From the NCBI GenBank assembly GCA_023227945.1, contig JALOCC010000008.1:1-53221 (forward strand): DNA of 53,221 bases. Reading direction: 5' to 3'. Made by a program: the position numbers and the translations under genes. Shown piece after piece: positions 47,342 through 53,221 of this stretch. The stretch comes from Candidatus Omnitrophota bacterium (lineage in GTDB: Bacteria > Omnitrophota > Gorgyraeia > Duberdicusellales > 4484-171). The number at the start of each line of letters is the position of its first letter. Position 1 is the stretch's first letter. The notes beneath the pieces are model-generated. The model did not search any database. It was not told the origin of the DNA and worked only from the letters and a program-made list of their open reading frames with translations.

Positions 47342-47926
47342 TTATAGGGAATCCTTACTTTCGGTATCTTTATCAATTTTCGTTTCTTTATTCTTTTGGC
47401 TATCTTCTATATTTTTCTTTTCTATATTATGTATCGCGTCGGTTATGTTTTTCTTAACCGTATCTATTTCGCTGTTAGGTGCGCCTGCCGGTTTTATTTT
47501 CATTCTTTCTCTAAAATCTTTATTTTCGTCGAGAAGCCTCTTATTTTCATTTTCTTTTTCCATGAGTTTGTCTTTTAGGCTTTCATTTTCCGCGCGAAGC
47601 GTATCAAGAGTTGATTTAAGGCTGTCTTCAGCAAGCCGCATATTTTGTAAGTCTTCTTTGATGGCGCCTTCATTTTCGCGGGAATCGTTTAAATCTTCTT
47701 TGGCAGCCGTAAGTTCGCTGCGCAATTTTTCCATTTCAGTACGTAGCGATGAATTATCGAACTCCAGATTTTGTATTTTTACATTTGAGGAAATGACCTG
47801 TTGTTTAAGGTCAAAGATGCTGCTTTCTTTTCGTTTTTTATCTTTTGTTTCGCTGGTTGAAGCTATGAAAGCGTATAACGTAAAGATGACCCCGGCGGCA
47901 ATGAAAATGATTATAATAATATTCAT
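47342..47926 (-). CDS. Membrane-anchored coiled-coil protein
   Basis: A 194-residue protein with one N-terminal membrane segment (IIIIIFIAAGVIFTLYAFIAS, 3-23). A long heptad-rich coiled coil follows (about 35-140: LKQQVISSNVKIQNLEFDNSSLRTEMEKLRSELTAAKEDL...LRAENESLKDKLMEKENENKRLL), then a charged tail. The fold is clear; the role is not. It could be a scaffold at the inner membrane. Confidence 0.65.
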   Translation of the reverse strand: MNIIIIIFIAAGVIFTLYAFIASTSETKDKKRKESSIFDLKQQVISSNVKIQNLEFDNSSLRTEMEKLRSELTAAKEDLNDSRENEGAIKEDLQNMRLAEDSLKSTLDTLRAENESLKDKLMEKENENKRLLDENKDFRERMKIKPAGAPNSEIDTVKKNITDAIHNIEKKNIEDSQKNKETKIDKDTESKDSL

Positions 47927-47932
47927 AATTTA

Positions 47933-48047
47933 CCCCGTTAGAGAAAGCCACCAATTAAGTTTAGCAACTTTCTCTGTTTGAAACCGACTGCGTCCCAATG
48001 TCGCTGTCGGCAATGCCGTTAGAGAACTATTTAATCCTCTAACGGGG
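47933..48047 (-). repeat. CCCGTTAGA palindrome, copy 3
   Basis: CCCCGTTAGAG (47933-47943) and CTCTAACGGGG (48037-48047) are an exact 11-bp inverted pair in the gap between the STAS-PilZ gene and the coiled-coil gene. An additional CCGTTAGAGAA lies inside near 48016. The right arm is one base from the STAS-PilZ stop codon. Compare copies at 36544 and 39759. Confidence 0.75.
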
Positions 48048-48048
48048 T

Positions 48049-48768
48049 TTACTCCTGAGAGCTATGCGTAAGGTGTTTTTCTACAAAATCTATAATTTGT
48101 TCCTGGACCTTGGGGCTTATGTTGCAAAATTCAAGCCCCATACCCGGAGATTCCATAGGTTGGATTTCGTTATCGGATTCCCAGACAACCTTGGAGTCAA
48201 CCTCGATGACTCCTGGCGCAGGGGTTAAATCTATGCGCGTGGTAAGTATTTCGCCTATCGAAAATACTTTCTCTGCGGCTATAAATACACCTATGGCACT
48301 TAAATTGATTATTCTACCCTTGTAGAAAACATCTTTCGTTGAATATTTTTGTTTATACTCGATAATGTTATGTAAAGGTATACGTTTAAACCGCCGGCGA
48401 AGCCTCTGTTCAAGAATGTGTGAGAACAATACTTCTTCTGTAAAGCTTTTTACGGCTTCGTCCTCATTTTCATAGTAAGTAAATACTTTATCCAGGCCTA
48501 CTATTGAAAATAACTTTTGTACATGAGAAGGCACGTTACAAAGTTTCATTCTGCCTTTATGGTTTAGAATGTTTTTATAAGCAACCGCAATCAGCGATAT
48601 ACCGACATAATCGATTAGGTTTATTCCTTCAAAATTACACAGTATATTCTTGGATTTTGTAACCAGGGCCCATCCTACGGTTTCTACGAAATCCGAAGAA
48701 TTGATATCAATGCTTCCTTCCAAATCAAGTATAACGACGTCTTCTTTCTCGCGGGTAGTAATTTTCAT
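48049..48768 (-). CDS. STAS-PilZ fusion protein
   Basis: A 239-residue two-domain protein. Residues 1-105 are a STAS domain of the anti-sigma-antagonist kind (VVILDLEGSIDINSSDFVE...ILCNFEGINLIDYVGISLIAVAYKNILNHKGRMKLCNVPSHVQKLFSIVGLDKVF), though the phosphorylatable Ser is shifted to Tyr-Val-Gly. Residues 125-239 are PilZ (RRRFKRIPLHNIIEY...GRIINLSAIGVFIA...GMGLEFCNI). ATG 48768 is taken; TTG 48780 is possible. It may couple c-di-GMP to sigma-factor control with the next gene. Confidence 0.85.
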   Translation of the reverse strand: MKITTREKEDVVILDLEGSIDINSSDFVETVGWALVTKSKNILCNFEGINLIDYVGISLIAVAYKNILNHKGRMKLCNVPSHVQKLFSIVGLDKVFTYYENEDEAVKSFTEEVLFSHILEQRLRRRFKRIPLHNIIEYKQKYSTKDVFYKGRIINLSAIGVFIAAEKVFSIGEILTTRIDLTPAPGVIEVDSKVVWESDNEIQPMESPGMGLEFCNISPKVQEQIIDFVEKHLTHSSQE

Positions 48769-48802
48769 GGTTTTTTGCAATACCTAAGAAGGTAGTATTT
48801 AG

Positions 48803-49081
48803 CTACCCCTTTATTAAAAGAAAAACTACAAAAAGTAACACGACAACACCTATGCCAAGCATAACATACTCTAATATGTTTGTGTCTTTTTTCATGGGTA
48901 TTTCAGGAAGAGTTTCTTTCTGCGGCATAGGTATAGCGCTTGGCTTATTCATTAATTGCGCAAGGTGCTGCCGGCAACTATCGCAGATACATAAATGTTC
49001 TTCTACTTTTGATATGTCCTGGTCGGTAGCGGTGTGCTTTATGTAGGAGGGTATTATTATTTTTATTTCTTCGCAATTCAT
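48803..49081 (-). CDS. Zinc-finger anti-sigma-like membrane protein
   Basis: A 92-residue protein with Cys3 and His29-X3-Cys33-X2-Cys36 (VEEHLCICDSCRQHL), the zf-HC2 layout of anti-sigma factors, and one C-terminal membrane segment (YVMLGIGVVVLLFVVFLLIKG). It would hold a regulator at the membrane from the cytoplasmic side. Its partner sigma factor is not adjacent. The STAS-PilZ protein just downstream is a natural partner. Confidence 0.75.
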   Translation of the reverse strand: MNCEEIKIIIPSYIKHTATDQDISKVEEHLCICDSCRQHLAQLMNKPSAIPMPQKETLPEIPMKKDTNILEYVMLGIGVVVLLFVVFLLIKG

Positions 49082-49159
49082 GCAATTAAATAATTTTACT
49101 GTTAATGATTATTAGCTTTTGGCAGTGAAAATTTTTACTCTACATTGTTTAAAATAAAT

Positions 49160-49321
49160 TTAACGTTTCTTCTTTGCGTTTTCCCGCCTTTTTTGAGAAG
49201 GTTTAGTGTAATATTGACGGTCTTTGAAATCCTGTAATATACCCTCACGCTTGCATTGCATTTTAAATGCGCGTAGGGCTTTCTCAAAATCTTCTCTTTT
49301 TTCTATGCGTACTTCAGCCAT
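49160..49321 (-). CDS. rpsU: 30S ribosomal protein S21
   Basis: A 53-residue protein, read directly: MAEVRIEKREDFEKALRAFK, MQCKREGILQDFKDRQYYTK, PSQKRRENAKKKR. This is the S21 pattern (FEKALRRFKRxxxKxGIL...R.fYEkPSxkRr...). S21 aids mRNA binding near the anti-SD. AGGAG is present upstream of the ATG. It lies apart from the main cluster, as usual. Confidence 0.93.
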   Translation of the reverse strand: MAEVRIEKREDFEKALRAFKMQCKREGILQDFKDRQYYTKPSQKRRENAKKKR

Positions 49322-49449
49322 ATTTTTCTCCTAATTCTTTTTATTATACCAAATAACTGCAATTCAGCAAGGCAAAAGGTGGTTTTTTAATGAAAAGAAT
49401 AGCTTAGTTTCTGTCGATTGTGTTAAGCGGTTGCGTAGCCATGTAGAAG

Positions 49450-49512
49450 GTAACAAGTAACAAGTGGTACGTAACAGGTCTTAAACATGATACTTGTTAC
49501 GTGGGACGTGAT
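49450..49512 (-). repeat. GTAACAAGT word palindrome
   Basis: GTAACAAGTA (49450-49459) and TACTTGTTAC (49491-49500) are an exact inverted pair. Extra words (CAAGTGGTACGTAACAGG; GTGGGACGTGATAC) surround them. It lies 150 bases downstream of tRNA-Arg on its strand, between the tRNA-tail duplication and rpsU. Confidence 0.65.
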
Positions 49513-49514
49513 AC

Positions 49515-49678
49515 AAAGGGTGTTAAACCATGCCCCCACCCCGAGTCGTATACACTCTTTGGCTGTAAGCCAAAGCTTTCTTTGCAGTGTATCCGACACC
49601 TGCCTGTAAGGGCGTAAAGGCAAATCGATAGGCTGTGAGACGTTAAAGGGTGTTAAACCATGCCCCCACCCCGAGTCG
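49515..49678 (-). repeat. Direct repeat of the tRNA-Arg 3' end around a hairpin
   Basis: A 34-bp segment is repeated exactly at 49515-49548 and 49645-49678, offset 130 bp. It comprises the tRNA 3' part (ACTCGGGGTGGGGGCA) and 16 bases of downstream flank. Between the copies is a nested inverted repeat: GTCGTATACACT (49545-49556) with AGTGTATCCGAC (49586-49597, one mismatch), and inside it CTTTGGC/GCCAAAG. It looks like a minimal integration or duplication scar. Confidence 0.75.
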
Positions 49679-49733
49679 AACGGGGATTTCAGCCTTAGGA
49701 GGGCCGCGCTCTGTCCGTTTGAGCTATAGGGGC
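49661..49733 (-). tRNA. tRNA-Arg (CCU)
   Basis: Cloverleaf by eye on the minus strand. Acceptor is GCCCCTA/TGGGGGC with discriminator A, D stem GCTC/GAGC, anticodon stem CGGCC/GGCTG with loop CTCCTAA (anticodon CCT, codon AGG), T arm CCCCG-TTCGACT-CGGGG. CCA is not encoded. Its 3' end is duplicated 130 bp downstream. Confidence 0.95.
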
Positions 49734-49823
49734 AAGAAATCAAGCCAAATAAGCTTGATAAGAAATAACGGTTTTTTGGTGTCTTATTATCCAGAATTTT
49801 ACGGTATGAACCAGGTTTCCAGT

Positions 49824-50342
49824 CTATATGTCAAATTTGATTAACGAATACACTGGATATTCTTTAAATTTCTCTTTACCTTTTAAGTCGGTAAGTTCGA
49901 TGAGGAAAGCAACGCCAACGATATCAGCATCAAATTTTTTTACCAGATTAACTAAGGCTAATGCTGTGCCGCCTGTTGCCAAAAGGTCGTCAATGATAAG
50001 TACCTTTGCGTTTTTTGGAAGAGCGTCTTCGTGAATATGCAATTCGTTTGTTCCATATTCCAGGGAATATGAATGGCTATATGTTCTATATGGAAGTTTC
50101 CCCGGTTTTCTTACCGGAATAAAGCCGCAACCAAGTTTATAGCTAAGCGCTCCTCCTAAAATAAAACCTCTGGCTTCAGCAGCAACCACATAGTCTATCT
50201 CCTTGTCCTTAAATAATTTTGCTAAGCCGTTAACCGTAGCCTTGAACGCTTTTTTATCACTAAGTAAGGTGGTTATGTCCTTGAATTGAATCCCTTTTTT
50301 TGGAAAGTCAGGAATATTTCTGATATGTTTTTCTAGTTTCAT
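49824..50342 (-). CDS. apt: Adenine phosphoribosyltransferase
   Basis: Apt salvages adenine to AMP using PRPP. The 172 residues have IRNIPDFPKKGIQFKDITTLL, VVAAEARGFILGGALSYKLGCGFIPVRKPGKLPY and the PRPP loop VLIIDDLLATGGTALALVNLV. AAGGAGGG lies just before the ATG. It lies 19 nt downstream of the sigma-factor gene, so the two may share a transcript. Confidence 0.96.
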   Translation of the reverse strand: MKLEKHIRNIPDFPKKGIQFKDITTLLSDKKAFKATVNGLAKLFKDKEIDYVVAAEARGFILGGALSYKLGCGFIPVRKPGKLPYRTYSHSYSLEYGTNELHIHEDALPKNAKVLIIDDLLATGGTALALVNLVKKFDADIVGVAFLIELTDLKGKEKFKEYPVYSLIKFDI

Positions 50343-50361
50343 AACCCTCCTTTTATGTAAA

Positions 50362-51183
50362 TTAAATTTCCAGGTCTTTCTGCTGTTCCTGCACGGAGTA
50401 TTTTTTAAGTTTTATTAACGCGTCTTTTTCGATTTGTCTTACACGTTCCCGTGAAACGTTTAAAATTTTTGAAACTTCCGCTAATGTATGTGATTTGCCG
50501 TTTTCTATGCCGAAGCGTAAATTAAGGACTTGCCGCTCTCTTTCTGTAACGAAGTCTAACAAATGCACAACTCTTTCATGGTCAAAAAACTTCTCAACTT
50601 CCTTATTGGTATCGGCATATTCGCTTCCCTGGATAAAATCTCCCAATTGAGATTCGCCGTCTTCTCCTACTGGAGCTTCGAGCGAAGCTTTTTTCTGCAT
50701 CCACATTTCTATTTCTCCGACTTTTTCAACCGGAAGTTTTATCTTAACAGCTATTTCGCTTCTACTGGGTTCCCTTTTTAATTTCTGCCGCAGGCTTTCG
50801 TTTATTTTCTTGTATTTGGACATAAATTCGCTCATATAAACCGGTATACGAATGGTTTTGCCCTGGTCAATCAGCGCCCGGGAAATTGCTTGCCGTATCC
50901 ACCAGGCAGCGTAAGTTGAAAAACGAAAGCCTTTGCCGATATTGAATTTGTCAATTGCGCGCATAAGCCCGATATTGCCCTCAGCAATTAAATCCATCAG
51001 CGGCAGGTCAAAGTGGCTGTAATGTTTGGCAATGTTTACAACCAGCTTAAGATTGGCGTTTATGATTTTACGCCGTGCTTCACGGTTGCCGCGTTTTGCT
51101 TTGCGTATCAAATCCTCTTCTTCGCTCTTAGAAAGAAGAGAAATGTGTTTTATCCTATCCAAGTATGCTTTTATTGCTTCCAT
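50362..51183 (-). CDS. Sigma-70 family RNA polymerase sigma factor (RpoD/RpoS-like)
   Basis: A 273-residue factor. Region 1.2 is AIKAYLDRIKHISLLSKSEEEDLI. Regions 2.1-2.4 are ANLKLVVNIAKHYSHFDLPLMDLIAEGNIGLMRAIDKFNIGKGFRFSTYAAWWIRQAISRAL, region 3 follows, and region 4 is ERERQVLNLRFGIENGKSHTLAEVSKILNVSRERVRQIEKDALIKLKKY. Region 1.1 and the non-conserved insert are absent, so it is a compact primary-like or group 2 factor. It recognises -35/-10 promoters such as those noted here. Confidence 0.93.
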   Translation of the reverse strand: MEAIKAYLDRIKHISLLSKSEEEDLIRKAKRGNREARRKIINANLKLVVNIAKHYSHFDLPLMDLIAEGNIGLMRAIDKFNIGKGFRFSTYAAWWIRQAISRALIDQGKTIRIPVYMSEFMSKYKKINESLRQKLKREPSRSEIAVKIKLPVEKVGEIEMWMQKKASLEAPVGEDGESQLGDFIQGSEYADTNKEVEKFFDHERVVHLLDFVTERERQVLNLRFGIENGKSHTLAEVSKILNVSRERVRQIEKDALIKLKKYSVQEQQKDLEI

Positions 51184-51192
51184 ATGTTTATA

Positions 51193-53221
51193 CTATTTTT
51201 TCCTTTTGCTGGTTTTTTCTTTTAAAACCGCCTGTGCTGCAGCCAGCCTTGCAATAGGTATCCTAAACGGAGAACACGATACATAATTCATCCCGACTTT
51301 GTGGCAGAATTCAACTGACTTTGGCTCTCCTCCATGTTCGCCGCATATACCGACTTTTAAATTTTTACGGGTTTTTCTGCCACGTTCGATGCCTACCTTA
51401 ATTAATTGGCCCACGCCTTCCTGGTCGATAGTCTGGAAAGGGTCATCGGCCAATATGCCTTTTTTTAGATATTCAGGCAAAAATCCACCGATATCGTCTC
51501 TGGAAAATCCAAAGCTCATTTGTGTAAGGTCGTTTGTTCCAAATGAGAAAAATTCTGCAACCTGTGCTATTTTATCAGCAGTTAATGCTGCGCGCGGGAT
51601 TTCTATCATTGTACCGAACATAGAAGGTACTTTTTTTAAGGAATATTTCTTAAGGACCTCTTCATAGATTTTTTTAACTAAAGTTAACTGGTCAGTTAAC
51701 TCTTCTACGGTGCATACAACCGGCACCATGATTTCCGGTTCAACCTTGCCCCCGGATTTGATGAGCTCGGCTGAAGCTTCAAGGATAGCTCTTACCTGCA
51801 TTTCGGTTATTTCAGGATAAGTTATACCTAAGCGTACACCACGATGGCCCATCATTGGGTTGTTTTCATGCAACTCATCGGCTCTTTTCCGAAATTCCTC
51901 AATTCCTATGCTTAAGCTCTGGGCTAATTCCTGTTGTTGCTTTTCGTCCCGCGGTACAAATTCATGAAGCGGCGGGTCTAACAAACGTATAGTTACAGGA
52001 AAACCTTTCATGGCTTCAAGGGTTTGTTTTATATCTGCTTTTGCAAACGGAAACAGTTCGCTGAGCGCGCGTTTCCTTTCTTCTTTTGTTTTTGAAACTA
52101 TCATTTTACGTAGCAAAAAGAGCGGCTGTTCCGCACCTTTACCGTAAAACATATGCTCGGTTCTAAAAAGCCCGATGCCTTCTGCGCCAAAAGACCTTGC
52201 CTTTTGAGCGTCATCCGGAGTGTCAGCATTGGCTCGGATTTTTAAACGCCTGAATAGGTCGCACATTTTTAAAAATTCCGAAAGGAGTTGATTTTCTTCG
52301 GAAGCATCCATCATCCTAAGTTGCCCTGCATAAACGTTTCCTTTTGTGCCGTTTAGGGTAAGCCACTGGCCTTCCTTGAGTGTTTTATCACCTGCTTTTA
52401 ATGTTTTTGCATTGTAATCTACATACAGGCCGCCGCAGCCAACTATGCAGCATTTTCCCCATCCTCTGGCAACTAAAGCAGCGTGCGATGTCATACCGCC
52501 TCTTGCCGTAAGTATACACTGTGCAGCGCGCATTCCTTCTACGTCTTCAGGGTTTGTTTCTTCGCGCACCAGAACCACTTTTTTGCCTTCTTTCGCCCAT
52601 TTTACGGCTTCGTTTGCGCTAAAAACAATCATTCCGGCTGCACCCCCTGGGCCAGCAGGAAGGCCTTTTGCGATAGGCTTATTTGCTAATTCTTCCTTAG
52701 GGTCAATTATCGGATGAAGTAATTCGTCTAATTGCGCAGGCGTCACTCTCATTACAGCTTCTTCTTTTGCGATAAGTTTTTCCTTGACCATATCAACTGC
52801 CATCTTTATTGCCGCAGGGCCATTACGTTTTCCTACGCGGCATTGAAGCATGTAAAGTATTCCTTTTTCAATAGTAAATTCTATATCAAGCATATCGCGA
52901 TAATGCTTTTCAAGCCTGTTTCGTATGTCGACAAGCTCTTTGTAAATTTTTGGCATACCTTTTTCAAGGCTTACCAGAGCCTTGTTGTGTTCGCTCTTTG
53001 AATATTCATTTATCGGTGCAGGCGTGCGTATTCCGGCAACCACGTCTTCTCCCTGCGCGTCAATAAGATATTCGCCATAGAACTTGTTCTCACCATTGCC
53101 GGGATTTCTGGTAAACGCGACTCCGGTTGCGCTTGTCTCTCCCATATTGCCGAAAACCATTGATTGCACGTTTACTGCTGTTCCCCATTCATCAGGAATA
53201 TTTTCGATTCTTCTGTAGGAT
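51193..53221 (-). CDS. ppdK: Pyruvate, phosphate dikinase (5'-truncated by window edge)
   Basis: PPDK interconverts pyruvate + ATP + Pi and PEP + AMP + PPi. The frame stays open to the window end, so only the C-terminal 675 residues or so are visible, from IPDEWGTAVNVQSMVFGNMG onward. They include the ATP-grasp end, the swivelling domain with catalytic His in GGMTSHAALVARGWG, and the PEP domain (GIGLFRTEHMFY, GTNDLTQMSFGFSRDDIG, VGICGEHGGEP with the catalytic Cys). With PPi-type PFK it suggests PPi-linked glycolysis. Confidence 0.97.
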   Translation of the reverse strand, partial: SYRRIENIPDEWGTAVNVQSMVFGNMGETSATGVAFTRNPGNGENKFYGEYLIDAQGEDVVAGIRTPAPINEYSKSEHNKALVSLEKGMPKIYKELVDIRNRLEKHYRDMLDIEFTIEKGILYMLQCRVGKRNGPAAIKMAVDMVKEKLIAKEEAVMRVTPAQLDELLHPIIDPKEELANKPIAKGLPAGPGGAAGMIVFSANEAVKWAKEGKKVVLVREETNPEDVEGMRAAQCILTARGGMTSHAALVARGWGKCCIVGCGGLYVDYNAKTLKAGDKTLKEGQWLTLNGTKGNVYAGQLRMMDASEENQLLSEFLKMCDLFRRLKIRANADTPDDAQKARSFGAEGIGLFRTEHMFYGKGAEQPLFLLRKMIVSKTKEERKRALSELFPFAKADIKQTLEAMKGFPVTIRLLDPPLHEFVPRDEKQQQELAQSLSIGIEEFRKRADELHENNPMMGHRGVRLGITYPEITEMQVRAILEASAELIKSGGKVEPEIMVPVVCTVEELTDQLTLVKKIYEEVLKKYSLKKVPSMFGTMIEIPRAALTADKIAQVAEFFSFGTNDLTQMSFGFSRDDIGGFLPEYLKKGILADDPFQTIDQEGVGQLIKVGIERGRKTRKNLKVGICGEHGGEPKSVEFCHKVGMNYVSCSPFRIPIARLAAAQAVLKEKTSKRKK

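Noticed and set aside
47292..47981. 229-codon plus-strand frame, hydrophobic and serine-rich
   Set aside because: Exact antisense of the coiled-coil gene; Ser/Leu/Phe richness results from the Lys/Glu/Asp codons on the other strand.
49423..49743. Minus-strand frame of 106 codons over tRNA-Arg
   Set aside because: Runs through the tRNA, its duplicated tail and palindromes; not a protein gene.

Overview
The window looks like chromosomal DNA of a PVC-type bacterium, most probably Candidatus Omnitrophota (old OP3). Grounds are an AT-rich sequence, a complete S10-spc-alpha ribosomal cluster without rpmD (L30), zinc-binding S14, S4, L36 and adenylate kinase, a Chlamydiae/Verrucomicrobia-type small basic protein, and DUF4416, DUF1844, Memo and PflX-type genes. 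The taxon is an inference; no 16S gene is present.

Layout. 1-14263 (+): rplD end, rplW-rplB-rpsS-rplV-rpsC-rplP-rpmC-rpsQ-rplN-rplX-rplE-rpsN-rpsH-rplF-rplR-rpsE-rplO-secY-adk-map-infA-rpmJ-rpsM-rpsK-rpsD-rpoA-rplQ. 14396-22014 (+): an aminotransferase, then aconitase-superfamily large subunit, pilT, small subunit, isocitrate dehydrogenase, malate dehydrogenase and a dihydrolipoamide-dehydrogenase-like enzyme, which reads as an oxidative TCA segment. 22102-29200 (+): TonB-like protein, Memo, DUF1844, Trm112-like protein, aroQ, Xaa-Pro peptidase, efp, accB-accC, Asp23 and AmaP. 29379-33230 (+): PPi-type phosphofructokinase, two ADP-heptose genes, thiD2 and thiC. 33313-45195 (+): tRNA-Gly, NlpD-like lipoprotein, degenerate ATPase, phosphodiesterase, HIT protein, dGTPase family, HD-GYP, SPOR protein, small basic protein, SH3 protein, site-2 protease, aroB, two PilZ proteins, DUF4416, PflX and DUF2062. 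45202-45394: a c-di-GMP-I riboswitch with no recognisable downstream gene. 45759-53221 (mainly -): ribbon-helix-helix protein, hypotheticals, coiled-coil protein, STAS-PilZ fusion, zinc-finger anti-sigma-like protein, rpsU, tRNA-Arg, apt, a sigma-70 factor and the 5'-truncated ppdK.

The most unusual content lies between the genes. About twenty intergenic gaps hold 50-160 nt palindromes built from short, degenerate, reiterated 'words' (GCGGAT, CACAGAT, GAAACCAG, CGCGAAT, GGTTGCG, TTTAGA, CCCGTTAGA and others). Several families occur twice or three times in front of unrelated genes, including inside the ribosomal superoperon. Three palindromes from two different word families end in the same roughly 20-nt mini-hairpin, which abuts the start codon and supplies the Shine-Dalgarno. 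That mini-hairpin shows compensatory base changes around a GAA/AAA triloop and a conserved GA/GA internal loop.

How the genes work together. PPi-phosphofructokinase signatures plus pyruvate phosphate dikinase point to PPi-saving glycolysis. The isocitrate and malate dehydrogenases with the aconitase-like pair make a TCA module. HD-GYP, three PilZ domains, PilT and the riboswitch make a c-di-GMP/surface-motility theme. Reading was by eye only; no database search or folding was run.
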